Origin: Pieris napi
Lineage: Eukaryota; Arthropoda; Insecta; Lepidoptera; Pieridae
Assembly (NCBI RefSeq): GCF_905475465.1
Contig: NC_062243.1
Location: 1,136,001 to 1,200,000, forward strand
Direction: 5' to 3'
Length of the DNA: 64,000 bases
Part shown: in pieces, positions 23,001-34,000 of the stretch
Layout: each line of letters opens with the position of its first letter
Numbering within the stretch: the first letter of the stretch is position 1
Position numbers and translations under genes: made by a program
Notes under the pieces: generated by a model
Seen by the model: the letters and a program-made list of their open reading frames with translations, nothing else
What the model was told of the DNA's origin: nothing
Databases searched by the model: none

Positions 23001-23890
23001 GCTTAGAAAATAAAACCAGAAATGTACACAATATACATTTTTTGTTATTATAATTATGTATGTGTATGTGTACATACAGTGTATGAATTTTGTAAACGTT
23101 GTTGACATTCATAAGCATGCTCTAAGAAGCATCTGAATTGAATAAACAAATTTTGATTTGATTTGATATGAATTGTCTCCAAGTTTAAAAGCTAAATAAA
23201 TTATTATTCAAATTATAAACAGTTACAATCTTTTCATTGATATTGCTGTAACATATCAATCTTTGTTGAACAACTTAAATTTGAATTTAATACAAAAGCA
23301 ATATTTTTATATTTTCACATGGCTATTATAAATTCTTTAAAAATCCACTAAGAAATGTTACCTTAATAAAATATCACCAGAAGGAGGTGGAATAGCATTA
23401 AGCATTATTGCCCAGGCAAGACTGCGAGGTCTCACTAGCCTTTGTTGCATAGCTGCTTTTTTTAAATACTCCATTGACCATGTTGGAAACTGTAAGCTAA
23501 AATGGGAAAATTTTTTTTAAATAAATGATCAATATTCTGGATAAATAGATTTACCCCACAACTTTGTTAGCCTGGAAATATATCCATTATATTTCATGGC
23601 ATGAATTAATAGTTCATACATAACTATTAATATAATAAAAATTTAACTTATTGATACTGATGTTGACAATTGTTTCATTACTGGGCCTTTGTCACAAAGA
23701 ATTTAGAAAAGTTTAATTAAGAAACGAAGAAAGGAACAAACTTACTTATAGTCAACTGCTTCTAAAGTTGTAGAGGTAGGAGAGTGTCCAGGTGAGCTGT
23801 TATTACTGTTTGTTGCCTAGAATTCATATTCATTATTTAATACACGTTTAAGTAACAAAAATTACCAACTTGTTTTGTATTGCTTACCAT
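14087..23890 (-). CDS. TBC1D5: TBC1D5, Rab GTPase-activating protein (13 coding exons)
   Basis: Exons in transcript order: 23888-23890 (ATG only), 23746-23816, 23362-23496, 22601-22700, 21290-21406, 20874-21004, 19752-19802, 19528-19630, 18617-18735, 17027-17169, 16059-16197, 15339-15597, 14087-14377. All have GT/AG borders, phases agree throughout, and the sum is 1662 nt (553 aa). The TBC domain covers about residues 35-320. The arginine finger sits in LILQDVVRTFP (Arg125) and the glutamine finger in YRQGMHE (Gln160), so both catalytic residues are kept. YLEHDSYMLFSAVM and IRWLRLLFGREFP are TBC1D5-specific blocks. The C-terminus has an acidic/Tyr segment (SYYQKAEEEAE), an Ala/Leu-rich helical part and ends near LPFQDPLR, resembling the tail of the vertebrate protein. 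Known role: GAP for Rab7a, binds retromer (VPS29/VPS35) and LC3, acting on endosomes and in autophagy. The protein is shorter than human (795 aa). Introns hold SINEs, LINE tails and a TIR element. Confidence 0.93.
16275..16536 (+). mobile_element. tRNA-derived SINE (family A), 5'-clipped
   Basis: In TBC1D5 intron 10 (antisense). It contains a pol III B box (GGTTCGATCCCC), the body block 'gtgcaccaatggactttctt', a 'ggaaaccg.cttgccttagacccaaaaagtcgac' type middle and ends in 'ggttgtagcgcc'. The A box is damaged. Confidence 0.88.
17448..17617 (+). mobile_element. SINE family A fragment
   Basis: Body of the same SINE without the tRNA-like head, diverged, in TBC1D5 intron 9 (antisense). Confidence 0.75.
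18847..19160. mobile_element. MITE with ~20-bp terminal inverted repeats
   Basis: The left end GAAATAAAACTTCTTTAGGC is matched by the inverted right end GAAGTAAAACTTCTTTGGCC. About 314 bp, AT-rich centre, no ORF. It lies in TBC1D5 intron 8, just upstream of the 18617-18735 exon. Confidence 0.65.
19196..19252 (-). mobile_element. LINE 3'-end fragment (family 'SFKKRAY')
   Basis: Reverse-complement copy of the tail that follows ORF2 at 35000: '...ggcggcggtatcacttaacatcag...' type sequence. In a TBC1D5 intron. Confidence 0.6.
19905..20025 (-). mobile_element. LINE 3'-end fragment
   Basis: Shares 'acactttgttgcattataatataaaaatttaacataatt' type sequence with 49980-50035 and a 'cggccttatcgct...gcgatctcttcca' block with 58515. 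A short SINE tail remnant abuts it near 19858. Confidence 0.6.
20208..20270 (-). mobile_element. SINE family A remnant
   Basis: Short reverse piece with 'ggtttcctcacaatgtttt' and 'ccattggtgcac', matching the SINE body. Confidence 0.55.
21471..21896 (-). mobile_element. Helitron-like repeat, reverse orientation
   Basis: Begins (plus strand) with ACTAGCTGGCC, the reverse complement of a CTAGT end, and finishes in 'tatatataaaga', the reverse of the TATATATAAA start seen at 53164 and 56051. About 425 bp, no ORF; in TBC1D5 intron 4. A related fragment occurs at 61955-62005. Confidence 0.5.
22325..22502 (+). mobile_element. CR1/Jockey-like LINE 3' end
   Basis: 5'-truncated copy of the 3' end seen at 12990-13135: 'gattaaaaagagtggcg' , 'gcatttaatgtatatttctt', 'cataagtgtac' and a TTGACTTTTGAC tail. 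In TBC1D5 intron 4. Confidence 0.8.
23090..23170 (+). mobile_element. LINE tail with (TTTGA)n
   Basis: Ends in 'tgaattgaataaacaaat' followed by repeated TTTGA, a typical non-LTR terminal microsatellite. 5'-truncated. Confidence 0.45.
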
Positions 23891-24719
23891 AATAAAGATC
23901 TATTAGCCCCAAAATATTAAATCTTGAGTTAGTGGTTTATCATATTATTTGTTTTTTTTAAATAATGGGTAACAATAGCGTTTAAGCTGTAATAGTTATA
24001 CTGATATAATCACGACAGAAGAAATTTAAAAGTTTAGAGGCAGACAGATGGAATACCAAATTCCCAACTCCCTTACTGTCGACTTGCCGAAGTCGAACCT
24101 GTTTGAAGGCTGCATGCAACATAAAATTTATCATTAGCTGTCAACTGTCATAGACCTATAAATAATAAAATAGGTATTGACATGACATTTATCAAATACA
24201 CAAGACTTGCTGAACTTGTCTAACTTGGATACAACACAATTAAGTATATTGAAAATTATAGTCACTAATTATACAATGAAACTATCGCTTGCTCATAATG
24301 AATATCCATGTAGATGTTTAGAACTATGAGTATAAATATTTAAATACATTTACGCTGTCACCATAGATTATAACCTACAGACTAAGAAGACTCTATAGGT
24401 ATCATCTAAGCATTAGCCAAGCCTCTGTGCCGTGTGCTGTAGCCTGTAGTTGACGGCTGTAACCGATGGTTCTTTCTCTTTTTAGTGTATAATCGCGCTT
24501 GCTTGGTAATTTTTTAATTATTTTGAGAGCGAAACAAGTTCTCAGTTTTGATTATTTAAAGCTTGCCACTGTGATTCTACTAAATTAAAACTATAACAAA
24601 GTGAGTGCTTTGTCTCGATGCCAATAATGAAGTGTGAACCTACCGTTATTCGATTACCCAGTGCGAAAATCATAGCGACTATGTTTCGACGACGATGATG
24701 ACCATAAGCGACAGCAATC
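23891..24719. promoter_or_regulatory. Bidirectional spacer between TBC1D5 and the 24720 gene
   Basis: The two divergent genes start 829 bp apart, so this interval must contain both 5' UTRs and promoters. TBC1D5 exon 1 supplies only ATG before a GTAAGC donor at 23887, so most of its first exon is 5' UTR here. Short upstream ORFs (for example ATG at 24680 ending after five codons) precede the 24720 start. Confidence 0.6.
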
Positions 24720-26093
24720 ATGATCGCCAACTTGCCGCTGCTTTTTGCGAACGGTAACCCAACAGATCTCTCTAAAATCACATCTGCTGATTTAGAGAAG
24801 TTCATAACATTTATGGTAACATGTTCTTGGGGTCATGATACTGCGAAAGATATCCGGCAGCCGCCTTGGTGGCCGAGAAACGTTCCTTTCTCGCACCCCT
24901 TCGTTAAACCTTGGAAAGTGCCGCATGACTGGCTGTCGCGATTAAAAAATTTAGTGAAAAGATGTTATGAGTATCACGACAGTTCATTTTTGTTAGGGTT
25001 CTCTGCTCATTTGGCACGATATCCTCGAAACATTCTCACCTATGTCGACAACAACGACCATACGACATCGCTTTATCACGCACCTTCTGGCCGTCTACTG
25101 GTGACATTTCGCAATGAGAATGTATTGTATGATAAACCAGCTGATATATATTTATGTGATACTTGTGATAGTCACTTTGACAATGTAGAGGTTCTGAAAG
25201 CTCATGAGAGACTTTGTAACAACAAGAACTTCAAATCAGGTTCTTGTACAGGGACCTTAGAAGAGTTTCTCTCAGCATTAAAACTTAAGCCTGCACAAGA
25301 AGACACTCAAAATAATGATAAAACCCCTGAAAACTGTTTGCTTGGTACTAAGCCAAGACACTCCCGCAGTACTGCAAATGTTGAGAGGGGTCATCCATAT
25401 CCTTTTTCATCATTAGCATATATGAAAAATGCAAAAATTAATGTAAATAGGGATACCAGTTATTCTCGAGAAAGAACAGAAAGGTATTGCTGTACATCAA
25501 CAATTAGTAAAAATGTAGCTAGTAAAGGAAGAAATCAAACATTTCCAGTTAGATACAAAAGACCAATAGATTATTGGCATCGAAAACATGTGTTCCCAAA
25601 TCAGCGGTATAAGAAAATACTTGATCTAAAAGGGCAGTTGTTGCTTTTTAACTGTAGACCTATTACTGTAAATATAGAAAGAATGGGTCTGGAAAAGATT
25701 CAGGAGTACATAGATAATCTCAAACAAGAAGCACTGAACAAGCAGTGTGAAGACAAAGATGTTGTGTTTGTAGAGCCTGTAGTGGAACCTATGCATGTGG
25801 ATGTTAAAGGTAGTGATCCTTTAAATAAAGCAGGCAATGAGTGTGAAGTTATTGATCTATGTTCAGATGATGAAGAATCTAGTGTAAATGAAAACTGTGA
25901 CCCCCGTGCGGGAACCACTTGTGTTATTCGAGGTGGGGCTGTCCTGAGACGCACAGCTGCCACACCCAATGCTATTCCCGCTGAGCCCTGTGGTGCTCGA
26001 GAGAAACCTATCTCCTCTCTCATTTTACAACCCCACCCCGTCATTCTTATTACACATTCTTTGAACAATTTACAGACTATAGCTATAGATTAA
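24720..26093 (+). CDS. Intronless gene of unknown function with C2HC finger-like and SIM-like motifs
   Basis: A 457-aa protein in one exon. Residues 1-150 look like a globular domain with conserved-looking aromatic motifs (TCSWGHDTAKDIRQPPWWP, FSHPFVKPW, FLLGFSAHLARYP, TTSLYHAPSGRLLVTFRNEN). A single putative zinc knuckle follows near residue 140-165: CDTCDSHFDNVEVLKAHERLC (C-x2-C-x12-H-x4-C). The middle is basic and low in structure, with a conserved-looking RYKRPIDYWHRKHVFP block near residue 278 and a NCRPITVNIERMG block. Near residue 385 the hydrophobic-acidic stretch EVIDLCSDDEES is a textbook SUMO-interaction motif pattern. These features suggest a nuclear regulatory protein, but I do not recognise the family. 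Start chosen as first Met of the open frame. Head to head with TBC1D5. AATAAA lies about 520 bases beyond the stop (near 26614). Confidence 0.8.
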   Translation: MIANLPLLFANGNPTDLSKITSADLEKFITFMVTCSWGHDTAKDIRQPPWWPRNVPFSHPFVKPWKVPHDWLSRLKNLVKRCYEYHDSSFLLGFSAHLARYPRNILTYVDNNDHTTSLYHAPSGRLLVTFRNENVLYDKPADIYLCDTCDSHFDNVEVLKAHERLCNNKNFKSGSCTGTLEEFLSALKLKPAQEDTQNNDKTPENCLLGTKPRHSRSTANVERGHPYPFSSLAYMKNAKINVNRDTSYSRERTERYCCTSTISKNVASKGRNQTFPVRYKRPIDYWHRKHVFPNQRYKKILDLKGQLLLFNCRPITVNIERMGLEKIQEYIDNLKQEALNKQCEDKDVVFVEPVVEPMHVDVKGSDPLNKAGNECEVIDLCSDDEESSVNENCDPRAGTTCVIRGGAVLRRTAATPNAIPAEPCGAREKPISSLILQPHPVILITHSLNNLQTIAID

Positions 26094-28000
26094 AAACATT
26101 ATTTAATTTAGTTATGCTGATTTAATATTTATTGTAAATTATTAATGAAAAAAGTGTTCTCACATGTTTTGTTTCTGAAATGTCGTTTTTATTATGGCAA
26201 CATTTCTGTCAGTTCAAAATGGCGGTCGCTTTGTTGCACGAAATGGCCGTCGGCTTTTATTCAATATGGTTAAATCATAGTTTTAAATATGTTTTAATTT
26301 TACAAATACAATGTGAAATAGTGCATTTTACTTTTAAATTGATACTTAGTTGAAATATTTGTTTACATGACATGAATGATTTACTCAACAATTTAATTTA
26401 CTGTTTTTATTTTAATGCTGTTTTAAGTTTTTATTGTAAAGTGTAAATAGTCAATATACTCAGGGTAAGATTCAGAATAATTTCTATGTTCCATAGCGCT
26501 AAGTCTGACTTCCGTACCTCAAAAATGTATTGAATTTTGATATGCGAGAGTTAGTCACGTTTCTGAATCCTACCCTTAATGCATAATTATGCAATTCAAT
26601 TGAACATGACGGCAAATAAACACAATCAAAAAGCAATTTTCAAGCATTTTTGTTTGTTTTGTGTGACTAAGAGTTGGTGATTTTTTGATGAACAACAAAT
26701 TTCTAGCGTAAGTTTCCCATATTGTTATTACGAAAGTAATGCAAAGATGAGTTCAGTATTCTTAGGGATAAGATCATTTTTATACGAAAATCCTATATTT
26801 GATTTGGATGATCCGAATTAAAAATGTTAACAATGCCTGTAGCTAACATGGCGACCTCTGTCTTATCATTTTTATTGTGATATTTAGCTATAATTTAACT
26901 CCAAGAATAAGTTCCTTAAAGCATTTCTTTCGAATTTTCAATTAGTTGACTCAATGCTATCAATAAATGTGTATTTAATTGATCAAATTTCATTTCTTTG
27001 TCGTAAATTCTGATGAGTAATAAAATCCCATATGTAATTTTTATCGTCATTGTACACGATGCTGTGAAATCAATATGTGCGTGATCTTTTTTTTATTTGT
27101 TTGGAGTTTCTATCACAACTTACGCCGTGGCCAAATGTTTTACGAAAAATATTTCAAGATTTTACGATTATTGTAGCCTAAATGTTTCTATAGCTCTTGC
27201 ACAAAATGTCTTCCTCACAATGCGCTTCAGTTTGCAAGATTATCACTAACAGTAAGATTCAGAGACTTAGACAAACTATAACTTCTGTATAGAGTGCCAA
27301 GTCGTTTATGAATCTTTGTCCCTTTGTCCGACTCCCGTACGTAAAAATGTTTACTAGCATTGCTGTCATATTTATCGCTTTAATTTATTGTTAATTATGT
27401 GCAATTTTTGTTTATGAAGTCTACGTACTATATACCTAATCTCAGTCTTCCAACCATACAATTGACCGGAAATACGTTCTGTCGGTACCAAAAGGAATAA
27501 CGCTTTATGCTAATTTCTAAATTTTGAGACAAATAACTTTTATTTAAATTAGATAAAGAATTTAAAAGTATATCAAGCTAAAGATTTAATCCAGCCGTTG
27601 CTCTATGGGCATTAAATTTTTCAATATTACAAGACTTGTCCTATTTTACACGACTATGCCCTATAGTCCAATACGGAAATTCAATTCGAAACAGTTCTGA
27701 GATTCCAACAAACTCTTCAGTATAAGATCAGTATAGATTTTTACAAATACATCATAAAACCCTCGCTAAGTCAATTAGAAGTGATACAAAAAGTAAATTA
27801 GAAGTTTTAACTTGGTTAAAGGATAAAAAGATAAACCAATATAACTGTAATAATAATCTGTGGAGTTATTATAAAACTTAATGTCATACAACGAATTAAA
27901 CCTTTCAAAATTGGAACGTGAAAGAAAACAAATGTGTTCTAAATGGTCTATAATATAACAAGAGGAAGAATAAAACAGTTGAGGATCAAAATATATCGCA
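26094..28000. other. Convergent spacer between the 24720 gene and TMEM181
   Basis: Presumed 3' UTRs of both genes. Contains a small TIR element (26462-26577) and a diverged relative of it near 27243-27345; otherwise AT-rich without an exon. Confidence 0.45.
26462..26577. mobile_element. Small TIR element (~116 bp)
   Basis: Starts AGGGTAAGATTCAGAA and ends in the imperfect inverse TTCTGAATCCTACCCTT. A MITE-like element inside the probable 3' UTR of the 24720 gene. Confidence 0.6.
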
Positions 28001-31000
28001 TCATATTATGTTATCTGTGTTTGCTCTGGAATGTGAGTTGAGAGGTCGGCGGCTTTCCTCGTCTGAGCCATAGATGACGTCTTCATCCGAGTCATTGATC
28101 ATAGAAAAAGCTGGATTGTCTTTGGTTATCGCTGTTTCTGTAAATAACCAAATTATGGCTTAAAAATAAATAATTTTGACTGACAGAAATGTAATAATAA
28201 ATGTTTTATTTTAAAAGCTGTACAGTTGTATATTAATCTGATATTAAATCGATAAATTGTAAATTCTAGTGTTTTATTATTATTATAAAAGTATGTTCGA
28301 TTTTGGTCCTTCGGGACGGAAATTTTGAATCTAGTACCTCACACTTAAATTTTTAATAAACAGTAACTAAGTTGTTATCACCATTGTTTAATACGTTTAA
28401 ACCACAGACCCCAGGTATGATTTCCTGGGAAACAATAATTTGGAAGATGGATAAACGCAAGAATCCTTACCATGTAAAGATCCACTGCCAGGCGAGAATA
28501 AATAGGCCAAAGTATACAATTTAAAATTAAATAGGCCATACATAGCCATAAAAGGCGCCGAAGTGTCAAAATGGACCTTTGGCTGTGAGGCCCAGTAGTC
28601 TTGTAGTGCGGCCGGACCCCACGAATGTAAAGCCAAAATAGTTGTTATTGATAAAACCGACACAACGATTATGGATAGACAACGCAATCTTATATCTGAA
28701 AAAAATAATAATAATAATCTTGTTGTCAAAAATATTGTTTATGGGCAAACGATATACATTCGTCTGGAATATTGTCAAAACTAGAATTTTATTTTATTTT
28801 TGCTCTCAATCATCACATGTTAAAACGAGGACAATCAGATTCTTATGGAAATATTTTATAGAAAATATATGAATGTGTGAAAATAACATTAGAACTTAAG
28901 AAGGAGCAGTGCTAACATGGGGCAAACGAGCAAGAGGCTCACCTGATGTTAAGTGATACCACCCGAGAACACTCAATGCCAGAGGGCTCGCGAGTGCGTT
29001 GCCGGCCATTTAAGAACTTCCTTACAATCGAGTAGCCATATAGGACACTATTCACGAGGGTACTCTTTGTATTGAAGAAATCGCATGTATCCACCATTAT
29101 GTAAGAATAAAGAAAATAATAGAATGTTCGAGATATATTTATAATTTGTGATTTTAACGTCTAAAGACATCTTGAATACCAAGTGCAACTCATTTTGTTT
29201 TTTTCGTACTTTGTAATCTGAATTTCATAAATATTTAAACGCAAATATCTTAAAATCTACCCTCAAATAAAATAATTTTCTCACCAAAAAAGGGCATATT
29301 CCTTAAATCGCTATAAGCCTTAACAACAAGTATAAGCAGGTACATAAAGTAAAGCGCGACAGCACTGAAGAATAATATTTTCACCACCTGAAATTAATTT
29401 AATATTAAATTCTGAATTAACGCCATCTGTTGGCCATTTTTTTATTGGTAACCTAATAATTAGGCTACTCATTACTAAATATATATATCAGGGAATGCAG
29501 AATCAGGATATTTTCTGATCGAGTGAATTAAATGTTGATTCGATTCGATCGATGCCCACTAAGGCTAAGGACTCACGAAGCGGCGGAATGGAGTTATCGG
29601 AATTATCGCTCGCAAACTAGGCGGTTGATTATCGCAATACGGGCTGTTGCAAGACGGGCGGTTAAACGATCAGTTTAACCGCCCGTCAGACCGCCATGGA
29701 CACATACCAGAAACAAGCTGTTGCATTATACTTACTTCTCAGAAGAATATAAAAGAAGGCCTAAAAGGTTCTGGGTGCATCCACTGATTGCAACATGACC
29801 ACCGGTGCAGAGGGACCCGCAAACAATCGCACACGCCGCGGGCGTAAAACGCGTCATCAAATGTGGTTTAATTTTTTACATAAATATCTGTATTCTACAA
29901 AGGCTGCGGGCCCGCAACCGCGGCGGGCGCGGATGAAAACCGCTTCGTGAGTCCTTAGCCTTAACCCGTTAATGACGATGTCAATATCTATGGAGTGAGT
30001 TATATAATGGCGCAAACGGGCTGGAGGCTCACCCGATGTTAAGTCATACCGCCTCCCATGGACACCCACCCACATTGCTAGAAGAAATTGCTTTTAAAAA
30101 TTGGTACGCGATTTTTTTGACATTTGCTAGCGCTCAAGACGTAATTGTGTCTTGAGATACGTTTTGGAATGGACCTAAGTCTTGCTTACGCGTCAGGTTT
30201 CTATTTCGTTCTTTAAATTTATTCTTTGGTCTATGTTTTTATTACTAGATTTCACATTTCTTATATTTGTCTAAGTGTATATGGAATAATTTCGCCACTA
30301 ATGGAACCTTGTAAACGTAAAACATTTCCTCACCCGAAAGTTGGGGTCCGTGTAGTAATTGAAGGTAGGGTCGTAGTAGCCGTAGTATTTCTGCCAAACG
30401 GCGATGACCATCGCGGGAGTCCAAACGAATCCCACCAAGACCACCTTCAATAAGTAGAAAGATACGAAACTTCGCTCGTTCTGTAACAAAAAAACTTCAC
30501 TTAAACTGATTATGAGTCATGCCTTTTGTTACGCACGAAAAGTCATGACCCATTGTCCCGTTACGCTCACTGTCCCGTTACGCTCATTGTCACGTTACGC
30601 TCATTGTACACTTGCGCCGCATATATCCCTCTTCTACTCGATTGGCCTATGCGTACGAGGATTCAAGCCTTCTTTGTATCCATACAAAATAGTGATAATT
30701 CAATAAAAAAGTATTCAATCATTTCATAAATATTTTGCTATGACGTTGTCACGTTAAACTATCGTCCGTGAACCGAATTTACAGACAATAATTTTTTATA
30801 AAACGGGGCAATCGGGCAGGAAGTTAATCTGATGTTAAATGATACCATGTACTCAACAGATGCCCATAGGCAGTCTTAATGTCAGAGGGCAGCCTTCTGG
30901 CAACGTAAGTGTCCATGGGCGGCGGTATTACTTAACATCAGGTGAGCCTCCTGCCCGTTTCCTTCCCATTACATAAAAAAAAAGTTTAGAACTTGCAGTA

Positions 31001-34000
31001 TTTTTTATTCTACACACGCAACAGTGACAAAAATATAAAAAAATAATATATACCTGTCGAAGTCCATGGTATAGAGCAAGCCAAGAGAGCATCACACACG
31101 CGAGGAACGTCGTCTGGAATACTGAGTCTATCAGCGGAGCGAAACACCCACCCGAGACCAGGCGAAGAGGGTAAATCGGGTCTGAAAGTTAAATATAAAT
31201 AGCCCATATATGTTATATATCTTGTAAATAACTCGTAAATAATCATTAATTTACGAAACATTCCATACTAATAATATTGATTTCTATACATGACACGTGT
31301 CACAGATTAGTCGATGATGTAACATGCTTGTAAGTAATGACTTCTATTCTAATCTTAATCAGTATTAGACAAGTCAGTTCTTGGAGTTGAATTCGGAGAT
31401 TGATTTTAATCAAAAAATTATATGTCTAAACACAAATTGTAGAATGATAATTTCGTGATTACTGGTATGTGCGTCATAGGCACTGGTGTGACGCCATCTT
31501 GCCAGCCGGTTTAGCGGGCTTTTTAATTATGAATGCTCAATTTAAAGCCAATACTTAATAAACTTAAAAAAAGCAAAAGCAAGCAAAGAAATTAAAACAA
31601 TTAAGATTTACAGAAAAATCATGAGGTTTGTTAATGTGCGTCCTTGGGACTGTTGCGACGCCATCTTGCCTTCCGTTTTGGCGGGTCAGGGGTCTTTCGA
31701 ACCATGAGATTTACAGAAAAAACATGACGTTTGTTTACTGCCATGTGCGTCATAAGAACTGGTGCGACGCCATCTTGTCTGCCGTTTTAAAAATAACAAT
31801 TTGTGTAGGTTCTATAGTCACTAATAAATAATCTGAAATACTCTATTTGTTACTTCAACATTAAAATATATTAATAAAATGTGTTTGAGATATACGTACC
31901 ATTATATAATAATAACATTGGTAGTAAAATGGACAGCCATTTCTGTTCTATCGCCCAGTCCTGAGTCGAGTATTTACGCAATGTATGGGCAAACCAACAC
32001 TGAAAAAAAATTAAATATAGATTAAATTATACTTTATTTCAATTGAAGGTTCGTATGTATTTAATAATTAATTACACTAGAACATTAATTCCATTCAATA
32101 AACATAATTACGCATAATTGTGCAATGATATTGCAGGTACTCAATTGTCTCTTTTCATCGCAGCGTAAACGCAATGTGTAAGAAAGAGACAAAAAGGTCA
32201 GTGTATTTAAGTAATTATACTAAATGTAAACCAAACTGATATAACTTACGGCAACTGTAAATGTGGTTAGAAGAAAGATGAACCTGAACCAAGTTTCCAT
32301 TTGAGTGAAGCCTGGATTATAAGTTTTGAACTGAAATAAGCAATATAATTATCCTTATCTCACTAGTTGCATGTAACATATAAATGAAAGGGACAAAACT
32401 ATTTATGGTACGATTTTGAATCTGTAGTTTAATGAGATACTTTTTTAATATTATATAGACAAGCTTTTAACGGTTTTCCATACTGGGCGATGCTGAATTT
32501 ATTTATGTAGAAGATATGTTAATAAGTTTTATTTAAATTATGAGCTCTCGCGTTACGCATTTTATATTACTAAAAACTTTTAAAAATGTGTTATTAACCA
32601 GCGAATCTGAAAACATATAATCTGGAGCTAGCCTGTGGTTCTTAACAAGGTAAACAAGGTCAAAAGGTTCTTCGGAATGTCTGGAGGCTCGAGTGTGTCT
32701 TTAAAAACGAGTACTCTTTTAAGCAAAAACTCAAAGAGAAAACAATTTGACAATTTTATTGTTTTTCTTAATTTTTGTGACTGGATTAACTAGTTTTTTT
32801 CGTAAGTTGTTTTTTTCTCTGCCTATCATTTCAATTGTTCTTTCTTGACTGCCTAATATTTAACTATTTTTCGTGAACTTTTTTTCTTGACTGCCTAACA
32901 TTTAACTATTTTTCGTAAACTTTTTTTCTTGACTGCCTAACATTTAACTATTTTTCGTAAACTTTTTTCTTGACTGCCTAACATTTAACTATTTTTCGTA
33001 AACTTTTTTTCCTTGCCTGCCTAACATTTAACTTTTTTTTCTTGGCTGCCTATCATTCCAGTAGTTTTTTTTTCTTGACTGCCTAACATTTAACTTTTTT
33101 TTCCCTGACTGCCTGACATTTAACTTTATTTCGTAAACTTTTTTTTCCTTGACTGCTTATCATTCCAATAGTTTTTTTCTTGACTGCCTAACATTTAACA
33201 TTTGTTTGTAAGCTTTTTCTTGACAGCCTATTATTACACTTTTTCCAACATACCAAAAGTTAATTAACTTACATAGAACATGACTTCCCGTATGTTGTAG
33301 CGTTTGTGGAACTCGTGGAGACCGTAAAATCGAACGTTAAGCATATAATGGGTGTACTCGAGCGAACCCAGATGAAGCACCATAACTTCCTCGCATATTT
33401 GCTTCTTGCACTTTAAATGTTGTGTTCTAAAAACAAATGTTCTAAGCTCAGTTACACGTTTAATAAATAAAAATATATGTAGATATTTGTATGGTTTTCA
33501 ATAATTACCGATTTGTAGCTTCCGTTTCCGGTACAAGGTTTGTAGTAGTGTGATCGCTGAGAACGCCATCTATCGATATACTCACTTGGAAGCTTTTGTC
33601 AAATATCTCTTCTGTAAAGGAACAAGATATTGAGTGGTATTAAAGAAATAAAATCAGTAGCGCTAAAACAATTTAGGTCTGGGCCTCAGATGTCTGTATC
33701 TGTTTCATGATCATTTGTCAATCTAATACGCTAGTAAGAGATCAGCCTCCTGTGTCTGACACTTGCCATCCAGTTATTGGGTCTAAGGCAAGCCGGTTTC
33801 CCCAACTTCACTGTTCGAGCGAATCTTGAGTGCGCACATACGAACGAAAGTCCATTGGTGCACAAACGGGGATCGAACGACGACCTCAGGGATGAGAGTC
33901 GCCCGCTGAAGCCTAACACTGTTCTTTGATTGGTAGTACAAACTTAAATAAAAACGAAATCTATATAAATATTAGGTAAATCTGATAAAAAAGTGTTTTT

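Noticed and set aside
32786..33239. CRISPR-like regular repeats
   Set aside because: Eukaryotic intron; units and spacers are both repetitive and vary in length. It is a minisatellite.
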